Position numbers and translations under genes: made by a program. A stretch of 6,029 nucleotides of DNA. It comes from Acidobacteriota bacterium. GTDB lineage: Bacteria > Acidobacteriota > UBA4820 > DSQY01. The DNA lies in contig JAKAIJ010000164.1 in NCBI GenBank assembly GCA_021814355.1, positions 1 through 6,029 of the forward strand, read 5' to 3'. The notes below the pieces were generated by a model. That model had not been told where the DNA came from, ran no database searches, and saw only the letters and a list, made by a program, of their open reading frames with translations. This document shows positions 1 to 4,636 of this stretch, in pieces; position 1 is the first letter of the stretch, and the number at the start of each line of letters is the position of its first letter.

Positions 1-125
1 AGCTGGGCGAGGGCCTCGGCCGCCGTCGCGCGGGCCGCGGGGGAGAGCGCCTGGGTCCGGCGCGAGACTTCGGCGATGCGGCGCAACGCCGCGTCGAGCC
101 TTCTCTGGTCCATGCGCTCGCCCAT
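1..125 (-). CDS. 5' end of an unidentified helical protein (truncated by window edge)
   Basis: Only the first 41 residues are visible; the reading frame is open to the left edge. The ATG at 125-123 is chosen because a GGAGG (136-132) lies 6 bases upstream. A second in-frame ATG at 113 has no comparable ribosome binding site. The peptide starts MGERMDQRRL and continues with alternating Arg/Ala/Leu/Glu-rich segments ending in AEALAQ, which predicts an amphipathic helix or coiled coil. It shows no signal peptide or membrane segment. Such N-termini precede PAS domains in some sensor proteins, but this is only a resemblance and no domain is visible. It has the same orientation as the four-gene run upstream (which ends at 387), but the 261-base gap and possible control signals suggest separate transcription. 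Existence as a gene is likely; function is unknown. Confidence 0.6.
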   Translation of the reverse strand, partial: MGERMDQRRLDAALRRIAEVSRRTQALSPAARATAAEALAQ

Positions 126-203
126 TCCGTTCCTCCCGGCAGTTTCGCCTACTCCACACGGGGGAGCCGCGCCACAAAGAGCTGGAGTACACCACACCCC
201 TCT

Positions 204-220
204 TGAATCATATGTGCCAA
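204..220 (-). promoter_or_regulatory. Possible sigma-54-type promoter for the partial leftward gene
   Basis: Read on the minus strand, 220-204 is TTGGCACATATGATTCA. The -24 part (TTGGCAC) matches the sigma-54 consensus exactly and the 10-base spacing after GG is right, but the -12 part reads ATTCA instead of TTGCA, so the invariant GC is TC. A TATGAT at 212-207 could instead be a sigma-70 -10 box, though no good -35 lies 16-18 bases upstream. It sits about 80 bases upstream of the ATG at 125. This is a weak call. Confidence 0.25.
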
Positions 221-233
221 TCTGCGTATTGGC
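216..233. repeat. Palindrome GCCAAT-N6-ATTGGC
   Basis: Perfect 6-bp inverted repeat (216-221 and 228-233) around a 6-base centre. It overlaps the -24 part of the sigma-54-like element, and for the minus-strand partial gene it would lie at or just upstream of the promoter. An operator for a dimeric regulator is plausible. A short hairpin of this strength could also occur by chance, and there is no T-run for a terminator. Confidence 0.35.
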
Positions 234-386
234 GGCGTAGGCGGCACTACAGACCTGCGAGGTGGGGGAATTGCCCAAGACACCCGCCGCCGGCCTGCGT
301 CATTCCACCCGGCTCCCGAGCGCTCCCGGAAAGACCGCCCTCGGCCTTCGCGCTCCCACCGCCCCATGATCGTCGAGGACCTTTGC

Positions 387-2600
387 CTACTTCCGGCGTC
401 TCTTGCCGCTCGAGGCCCTGAAACTCATCACGACCTTGTCTTTCAGGGTCGGATCCGGGGGTTTGGCTCCCTTGTAGTAATGGTAATGCCTGTAGTAATA
501 GGAGGTCTGCCACTCGTACCGGTTGAGGACGATGCCCGCGATCTCGTGGTTGTGGCGCGTGAAGGACTCGGCCGCGCGCAGGACGAGCGGCGTCTCGCTG
601 GACTTGAAAGAGACGACGAGAAGGACGAGGCTCGCCTGCTCGGCCATGGCGTTGGCGTCCGTGACCGCTAGGCAGGGGGGGGTGTCGAGGAGGACCCAGT
701 CGAACCGCTCCCGGACCTGGGCGATGAAATCGGCGTACTTCCGCATCGAGAAGAGGGCCGGCGGGTTGGCGGGCGTTTCCCCGGCGGGCATCAGAGTGAG
801 CCCGGGGTTGGCCGTCTGGATGAAGTAGCGGTCCGGCGAGGTTTCCGGGCCGGCCAGGTATTCGCACAGCCCCCGCTCCGCCTGGACCTTGAGAAATTTG
901 TGGAGGGAGGGCTTGCGCAGGTCGCCGTCCACGATCAGGACCCGCTCGCCCCCGCCGGCCAGGATGAGCCCGAGGTTGGTCACGCAGGTGCTCTTGCCCT
1001 CCCCCGAAGCCGAGGAGGTCACCAGCAGGACGTTGCGCCTCCTGTGGTCGCTGGCGTAGCAGAGCGAGGTCCGCAGCGTCTGGAACGCCTCCACCACCAG
1101 CGAATGGTTGGTCGCGTCGTAGGCGGGGATGAGCCCGATCACGGCCAGACCGGCGGCGGCTTGAAGGGCGTCGGCGTCCTTGACGCGGGTATCGAAGTAA
1201 CGGATGGCGCCCAGGACGACGCAGCTCAGCATGACGCCGAGGAGGGTGCTGAGCACGATGGTGAGCTCCTTTCGGGGCTTCGAGGGCCTGCGGGGGGTCT
1301 GCGCACGGTCAATGACCCGCACCTTGTTGGCCATCAGCTTGCTGGCCACGTCCATCTGCTGGAGCTTGTCGTTCATCAGGGCCATGTACTTCTGCAGGGC
1401 CTCGACCCCGGACCCCATGCCCTCCACCTGGCTCGACCCCGTCGTGGTCCGGATGGCCTCGGCCTTGAGCTGGGACAGCTCCCGGTCGAGGGAGGCCAGC
1501 TCGGTCACGGCGGCGGAGAGCTTGCTCTCCTCGGCCCCCAGGAGCAGCGACGCCTGGCTGCGGATGCGGGCCCCGAGGGTCGCGAGCTCGGCCCTCTTCT
1601 TGACGTAGGGCGGATACTGGGGCGTGAACTGGGTGAGGAATTGGGCAAGCTCTTTCTCCTGCGCCTCGTACTGCTGGGCCAAGCCCTGGATCGTGGGGTC
1701 GTAGCGCACGGCGGCGATGGAGAGCGGGTCGCGGCCCGGGTCCTGCACCCGCCGAAGCTGGGAGACGAGCGCCGAGGACTGCTCCTTGCCGACGAGCACC
1801 TCGCTCTTGCGCTCCTCGAGGCTCTGGATGCGGGCGTCGAGGATGGCCTTCTGGTTCTGGGGGTAGTAGCTGCCCGTCTGGGCGAGGAGGGAGCCGTACT
1901 GTTTCTGCATCTCGGAGTACTTCTGCTGCAGCTCCTTGGTCTGCTCCATGACCAGTTTGTTTGCGTCCGTCACGAACTGGGCGTTCTGCAGCAGCGTGAA
2001 GCGGGAGTAGGCGTCGGCCAGGGCGTTGGACCATGCGGCGACGTCGTTCTGGTAGGGCGCCTCGACCGTGATGTCGAAGAGGGCGCTGTCCCTGCGGCGG
2101 GTGATCTTCGTGAAGCGCAGGAGGACGTCGGCGGGATCCCTCGCGCCGGCGAAGGCGGGATGGCCGGCGAGCCCCGCGGAGGCGACGGCGAGCTGGGCCA
2201 CCTCCTTGCTGCTCATGATGCCGAGCTGGGACGCGTAGTAGACCTCCTCCTTGTCCAGAATGACCGCGCTCTGGTCCAGCTCCTTGACGGCCGTGTTGGT
2301 GCCGCGGTCAATGAAGACCGTGGACCTGGCCGCGTACTGGGGGGTAGCGAGGAATGCGTAGAGGAGGCCGGAGAGGAGGGCCGTGCCCACGATGCCCGCC
2401 ACCAGACGATGGTAGGTCCTCACGAGGTGGACGACGCTCCTGAGGTCGAGCTCCCCGGCGGGGGCGGGGTAGCCCGGATAAGCCGGGTAGCCGCCGTAGG
2501 GATAGGCGTCCTGGCGGTGGCCGTCGGCCGTGGGCCGGCCGCTCGGCGGAAGAGGAAGTTGGGGCTGAGGCGGATTCTGCGATCGCTCGGGCGTCGTCAT
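387..2600 (-). CDS. Wzc-like polysaccharide co-polymerase with bacterial tyrosine kinase (BY-kinase) domain
   Basis: 737 residues, a normal length for fused Wzc/EpsB-type proteins. These sit in the inner membrane, set polysaccharide chain length and export, and autophosphorylate on a C-terminal tyrosine cluster. In order: a Pro/Tyr/Gly-rich cytoplasmic N-terminus (about 1-50, with PYGGYPAYPGYP); a Wzz domain with membrane segment about 64-86; a large periplasmic part with predicted coiled coils (about 210-270, 340-380); the Pro-rich TPRRPSKP before the second membrane segment (about 445-469); then the kinase. Walker A is SASGEGKST (530-538, Lys536), Walker A' VLIVDGD (554-560) and Walker B WVLLDTPP (635-642). 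Seven tyrosines (695, 701-703, 706, 708, 709) form the acceptor cluster, followed by a 28-residue tail ending KRRRK. The oligomerisation motif EX2RX2R reads E504..Q507..R510, so its first Arg is Gln. The ATG at 2600 has GGAGAGGG 8 bases upstream. It is the last gene of the run, 114 bases after the response regulator. No flippase, polymerase or glycosyltransferase gene is in view. Confidence 0.95.
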   Translation of the reverse strand: MTTPERSQNPPQPQLPLPPSGRPTADGHRQDAYPYGGYPAYPGYPAPAGELDLRSVVHLVRTYHRLVAGIVGTALLSGLLYAFLATPQYAARSTVFIDRGTNTAVKELDQSAVILDKEEVYYASQLGIMSSKEVAQLAVASAGLAGHPAFAGARDPADVLLRFTKITRRRDSALFDITVEAPYQNDVAAWSNALADAYSRFTLLQNAQFVTDANKLVMEQTKELQQKYSEMQKQYGSLLAQTGSYYPQNQKAILDARIQSLEERKSEVLVGKEQSSALVSQLRRVQDPGRDPLSIAAVRYDPTIQGLAQQYEAQEKELAQFLTQFTPQYPPYVKKRAELATLGARIRSQASLLLGAEESKLSAAVTELASLDRELSQLKAEAIRTTTGSSQVEGMGSGVEALQKYMALMNDKLQQMDVASKLMANKVRVIDRAQTPRRPSKPRKELTIVLSTLLGVMLSCVVLGAIRYFDTRVKDADALQAAAGLAVIGLIPAYDATNHSLVVEAFQTLRTSLCYASDHRRRNVLLVTSSASGEGKSTCVTNLGLILAGGGERVLIVDGDLRKPSLHKFLKVQAERGLCEYLAGPETSPDRYFIQTANPGLTLMPAGETPANPPALFSMRKYADFIAQVRERFDWVLLDTPPCLAVTDANAMAEQASLVLLVVSFKSSETPLVLRAAESFTRHNHEIAGIVLNRYEWQTSYYYRHYHYYKGAKPPDPTLKDKVVMSFRASSGKRRRK

Positions 2601-2714
2601 TGCACTGTCCCTCTCCGGTGTGGTTCCCGCCCATCTGCTTGGCTGCGCTGTTCCTCCGGGCGAGAGGAGATCGTCCCGCCCCTCCCGGCCCGCGCCGGGG
2701 TTCTCGGCGTTCCG
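2601..2714. other. Spacer between response regulator and Wzc-like gene
   Basis: 114 bases, GC-rich, with no open frame of note. On the minus strand its end carries the Shine-Dalgarno GGAGAGGG (2616-2609) of the Wzc-like gene. I see no terminator or convincing promoter, so co-transcription of the two genes is likely but not proven. Confidence 0.5.
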
Positions 2715-3545
2715 CTAAGCCCTCTCTGTAGCGTCGCGCCAACAGAGGCGGAGCAGGCCGACCTCGACGGTCTGCGACGTCATGGGATCGGTGGCGAGGA
2801 CGGCGCCCAGGGCCCTGTCCTCGTCATCGTAGAAGCTGTGGAGGAGCGGTTCGGTGGCGCGCAGGACCTCGCGCATGACCCGCTTCTCCTCCCCCTTGGG
2901 GAGGACGAGCACGAAGGTGTCGTCGGGCCGCTGGCCGAGGGCCGCCGAGGGACACGAGTCCTTCAGCACCTCGTGCAGCCTCCATCCGGTGCGGTGGACC
3001 ACCCCCCGGAACTTCGCCTGCCCGTACTTCTGCCGGAACACCTCGGCCTCGCGGAACGGGAGGGTCAGCTCGACGAGCAGCGGGTCCCCGCCGCCGGCGC
3101 GCCGGAGCTCGAACTCCTCCTCGAGCCGCCAGCCGGCGGGCAGCCCGGTCCAGGCGATCTTCCGTTTGCCGTCTGCGGCTTCCTGCAGGAGCTCGACCAC
3201 GAGCTCTTCCAGTTGGCGGGGGTCGTAGGGCTTGGTGACGTAGGCGTCCGCGCCGCAGTCCAGGCCCCAGTAGACGTCGGCCTCCCGGTCCTTGGCGGTC
3301 AACAGGATGACCGGGACCTGGCCGAACCGCGGGTCGCACTTGAGGTCGCGGCAGACCGCGAAGCCGTTCTTCTTCGGCATCATCACGTCGAGGATGACGA
3401 GGTCGGGACGCTCCGTCAGGGCGAGCTGCTCCGCCTCTTCGCCGTCGGCGGCGGGGACCACCTCGTAGCCTCGCATCCGGAAGCTCGTCACCAGCACCAC
3501 CCTTACCCGGGCGTCGTCGTCCACGATGAGAAGTTTTTTCTTCAC
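2715..3545 (-). CDS. Response regulator: receiver domain plus degenerate GGDEF domain
   Basis: 276 residues from a GTG start at 3545, chosen because AAGGAG (3557-3552) lies 6 bases upstream and the protein then begins MKKKLLIVDDD, typical for receivers. A GTG at 3566 would add seven residues and place the SD inside the gene. Receiver about 1-120: acidic pocket D9-D11, phospho-acceptor D53 in LDVMMP, T83 and K105 (TKPY), so phosphorylation should work. Residues about 128-270 follow the GGDEF layout: TGLP at 133-136, YGQAKFRGVV (174-183) where families have YGxxxGDxVI, and LGQRPDDTFVLVLP at 203-216 where GGDEF should be (PDDTF, 207-211). The first metal-binding aspartates of the DLDxFK region are replaced (ELTLPF, 159-164). 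Diguanylate cyclase activity is therefore not expected. The tail SFYDDEDRALG (237-247) recalls other receiver-GGDEF-like proteins. It follows the 89-residue gene by 30 bases. Role inferred: phosphorylation-controlled protein contact or ligand binding, perhaps on polysaccharide output. Confidence 0.92.
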   Translation of the reverse strand: MKKKLLIVDDDARVRVVLVTSFRMRGYEVVPAADGEEAEQLALTERPDLVILDVMMPKKNGFAVCRDLKCDPRFGQVPVILLTAKDREADVYWGLDCGADAYVTKPYDPRQLEELVVELLQEAADGKRKIAWTGLPAGWRLEEEFELRRAGGGDPLLVELTLPFREAEVFRQKYGQAKFRGVVHRTGWRLHEVLKDSCPSAALGQRPDDTFVLVLPKGEEKRVMREVLRATEPLLHSFYDDEDRALGAVLATDPMTSQTVEVGLLRLCWRDATERA

Positions 3546-3575
3546 GCTGCTCTCCTTACCCGGCACGGCGGCGGT

Positions 3576-3845
3576 TCAGGACGCGGTGGGCGCGCGGGGG
3601 TCCGGGCGGCCATCCGGGGCGCTGTAGGTGAAACCGTAGCGCCAGCCGGAACCATGGCCCGCGGCGGCGTACCCGGGCAGCGTCTGCATCGTCCGCTCCC
3701 ACCGCCGCGCGGCGGCCTCGCTGTGGAAGGGGCCGTAGGTCCGCCAATCGGGGGGGCAGCCCCGCTCCGCCCGGCGGCTTTCGGGGTGGTCGGTGAGCCC
3801 CACCAGAACCTGGCAGGCCTCCCGCTGGAGAACGGGCAGGCCCAC
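3576..3845 (-). CDS. Orphan 89-residue protein, family not recognised
   Basis: I do not recognise this family. The frame has no ATG after the upstream gene; the GTG at 3845-3843 is chosen because GAGGTGA lies 7 bases before it and it begins just after the TGA of the HNH-like gene (3850-3848). The product starts MGLPVLQREACQVLVGLTDH and is rich in aromatic and glycine residues in its second half: DWRTYGPF (33-40), then an amphipathic helix with SEAAARRWE (42-50), then GHGSGWRYGFTY (63-74), then a Pro/Arg-rich tail. It has no signal peptide or membrane segment, so it should be cytoplasmic. Patterned aromatic residues in WxxYGPF and GWRYGFTY argue for a real folded protein rather than a chance frame. 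The tight spacing implies translational coupling with the HNH-like gene; the response regulator follows after 30 bases. A small binding or adaptor protein is possible but unsupported. Confidence 0.7.
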   Translation of the reverse strand: MGLPVLQREACQVLVGLTDHPESRRAERGCPPDWRTYGPFHSEAAARRWERTMQTLPGYAAAGHGSGWRYGFTYSAPDGRPDPRAPTAS

Positions 3846-3847
3846 GG

Positions 3848-4147
3848 TCAGGTCACCTCGCCGGATGCGGAGGCCCCCTGCATCCTGCACGGCGGGGGAA
3901 GCGCCCCCGCGGCCTCCGAGTCGCTCGCCCACCAGATGTTGCCGGGGCGCAGGTTGCAAAGCAGGTCGCACCCCGTGGGGGCTTCGCGCTCGATCTGCCA
4001 CCCGAAGGGACTCCGGGCGTTGCCGTAGTCGCGCCGGCAAATCCACGCCCAGTGATAGTCCAGCCGCCACTTGCCGGGATCGGCGAAGGCCACGGACCTC
4101 GCCCTTTCCCACACCTTCTGGATTACCTCGTCCGGATATCCTCCCAT
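3848..4147 (-). CDS. Small HNH-fold-like protein lacking the catalytic histidine
   Basis: 99 residues from an ATG at 4147 with GAGAGG ending 5 bases upstream. The order of motifs resembles small HNH-domain proteins: YPDEVIQKVWERA (4-16), DPGKWRLDYHWAWICRRDYGN (about 23-43), SPFGWQIE (46-53), then NLRP (65-68) and WW (72-73). Relatives typically read GWEIDHI.P....DxxxNLxxLxWxNN, where the His of DH and the later Asn/His bind metal and cut DNA. Here DH is E53-R54. N65 is kept, but the final Asn pair is replaced by ASD (74-76). The C-terminal quarter is Ala/Gly/Pro-rich and unlike the family. It is thus probably not a nuclease and may be a repurposed fold for nucleic-acid or protein binding, or a decaying gene. 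It is the first gene of the four-gene run and its stop lies 2 bases from the next start. The fold assignment rests on motif pattern only. Confidence 0.7.
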   Translation of the reverse strand: MGGYPDEVIQKVWERARSVAFADPGKWRLDYHWAWICRRDYGNARSPFGWQIEREAPTGCDLLCNLRPGNIWWASDSEAAGALPPPCRMQGASASGEVT

Positions 4148-4205
4148 GGCATCCTCTCCCGGGGCACGGACGGCCCCGATAGTCCCACGCTAATGCGTCC
4201 CGGGG

Positions 4206-4231
4206 TGGAGTGCCTCCATCTGGAGATGGAG
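4206..4231. repeat. Inverted repeat CTCCATCT-GG-AGATGGAG with an extra half-site
   Basis: Perfect 8-bp arms at 4214-4221 and 4224-4231. A further TGGAG at 4206-4210 can pair with the same CTCCA (4214-4218), giving an alternative short hairpin. It lies about 65-85 bases upstream of the HNH-like ATG and directly abuts the next palindrome. It could be an operator or a hairpin in the 5' untranslated region of the leftward transcript. Confidence 0.45.
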
Positions 4232-4245
4232 TTTCACGGTGAAAC
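4231..4245. promoter_or_regulatory. Palindromic operator-like site GTTTCAC-G-GTGAAAC
   Basis: A perfect 7-bp inverted repeat with a single central base, 15 bases in all, shaped like the binding site of a dimeric helix-turn-helix repressor. It sits between the AT-rich promoter island and the leftward genes, about 84 bases upstream of the HNH-like start, and shares its first base with the preceding inverted repeat. No regulator gene of a matching family is in the window, so the binding protein is unknown. Confidence 0.45.
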
Positions 4246-4256
4246 ACTTTTCGGTC

Positions 4257-4297
4257 TTGATTCGCTGGTTAAGCTGAAAAAATAAAGTATATTTAAG
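4257..4297. promoter_or_regulatory. AT-rich divergent promoter island
   Basis: This is the most AT-rich stretch of the window and lies between two divergent transcription units. For the leftward genes, TATACT on the minus strand (4291-4286) is a good -10 hexamer, but no clear -35 is found 16-18 bases upstream. For the rightward gene, TTGATT (4257-4262) with AATAAA 18 bases on, or TATATT (4288-4293), are candidates. Location and composition make promoter function likely; the exact boxes and start points are guesses. Confidence 0.4.
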
Positions 4298-4319
4298 TAT
4301 CTAGGAGGTTGGGCCGCAG

Positions 4320-4364
4320 CTCTGGTAATCGCAGAGGTTTTGGATTAAGGTTAGATTACCAAAG
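4320..4364 (+). ncRNA. Possible pseudoknot-forming leader element
   Basis: In the rightward RNA, CTCTG (4320-4324) pairs with CAGAG (4332-4336) around the 7-base loop GTAATCG. Six bases of that loop, GTAATC (4325-4330), are complementary to GATTAC at 4354-4359, as in an H-type pseudoknot. The longer arms TGGTAATC (4323-4330) and GATTACCA (4354-4361) could also pair on their own as an 8-bp inverted repeat, and TTTTGG (4338-4343) can pair with CCAAAG (4359-4364). These competing pairings suit a regulatory leader or a DNA operator. It matches no riboswitch I know; it may be chance. Confidence 0.3.
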
Positions 4365-4517
4365 TAGACTTGGTTGCTGTCAAGACGCTGAGAAGACTGG
4401 TCTTTTGCGGAGGGTCGCGTCGAGGCGGTAGCGGGAAGGGAGGCTGGTTTCGCGCGGGAGGCCCGGGTCCTGGGTCCGCGCGCACCAGCGGCCCCGCCGG
4501 GACGGGCCTCGCCAAGC

Positions 4518-4559
4518 CGCCTGCCTGCCGCTTGTCTGTGTACGACTCACAGGCAGGCG
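4518..4559 (+). promoter_or_regulatory. Mutually exclusive hairpins in the histidine kinase leader
   Basis: CGCCTGCCTG (4518-4527) is a perfect 10-bp inverted match of CAGGCAGGCG (4550-4559), with a 22-base loop. The same right arm can instead pair with 4529-4540, giving a 12-bp stem (4529-4540 with 4548-4559, two of the pairs G-U) closed by the 7-base loop TACGACT. Both folds use 4550-4559, so only one can form at a time. The G-U pairs favour RNA of the plus strand. The site lies about 80 bases upstream of the kinase ATG. No U-run follows, so it is not a standard intrinsic terminator. Confidence 0.4.
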
Positions 4560-4636
4560 ACGCTCGCGGCGCAGGCAGGAGCACCGAGCTGAAAGGCTAA
4601 CTCCTTCCCGTTCATATGAATAGGAGGCTTCGCAGG

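Larger units (their letters stand above)
126..386. other. Intergenic region between the Wzc-like gene and the partial gene
   Basis: This 261-base stretch holds no convincing gene: open frames on both strands are Pro/Arg-rich, lack ribosome binding sites and resemble chance frames in GC-rich DNA. I see no clear hairpin plus T-run on the minus strand after the Wzc-like stop at 387, so no intrinsic terminator can be called. The part nearest the partial gene is less GC-rich (about 181-235) and contains a 6-bp palindrome and a sigma-54-like element, listed separately. Confidence 0.6.
4148..4636. other. Divergent control region and long leader
   Basis: This 489-base stretch separates the leftward four-gene run from the rightward histidine kinase. 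It contains an AT-rich island near 4275-4300 (unusual in this GC-rich window), two adjacent palindromes (4214-4245) toward the leftward genes, and at 4320-4364, 4381-4406 and 4518-4559 sequences able to form RNA structure in the rightward transcript. Open frames here (for example a Gly/Arg-rich one at 4370-4600) lack ribosome binding sites and conserved patterns and are not called. I recognise no known riboswitch class, tRNA or mobile element end. Confidence 0.6.

Noticed and set aside
290..386. Terminator after the Wzc-like gene, around the GAGCGCTC palindrome
   Set aside because: The GC-rich palindrome is short and no T-run follows on the minus strand; a Rho-dependent end cannot be seen from sequence alone.
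3546..3566. Upstream GTG start (3566) for the response regulator
   Set aside because: It would add seven residues and place the AAGGAG Shine-Dalgarno inside the coding sequence; the GTG at 3545 has ideal spacing and gives the usual receiver N-terminus.
900..4028. A 1042-codon open frame on the plus strand
   Set aside because: It is antisense to the Wzc-like, response-regulator and small genes. Its product is a low-diversity Gly/Leu/His/Glu/Arg mix without domains, as expected from the complement of GC-rich coding DNA with few stop codons. The opposite strand has clear conserved motifs throughout.
3576..4247. A 223-codon minus-strand frame beginning upstream of the HNH-like gene
   Set aside because: Only its last 89 codons look protein-like. 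The first part overlaps the HNH-like gene in another frame and is Arg/Gly/Pro-rich; the internal GTG at 3845 with its own SD is a better start.
4391..4406. Intrinsic terminator (AGAAGAC/GTCTTTT hairpin)
   Set aside because: The stem is AT-rich with a two-base loop, and the T residues are part of the stem rather than a tail. It is too weak to call.
4370..4600. A 76-codon plus-strand frame in the kinase leader as a leader peptide
   Set aside because: Gly/Pro/Arg-rich composition, no convincing ribosome binding site, and no run of regulatory codons.
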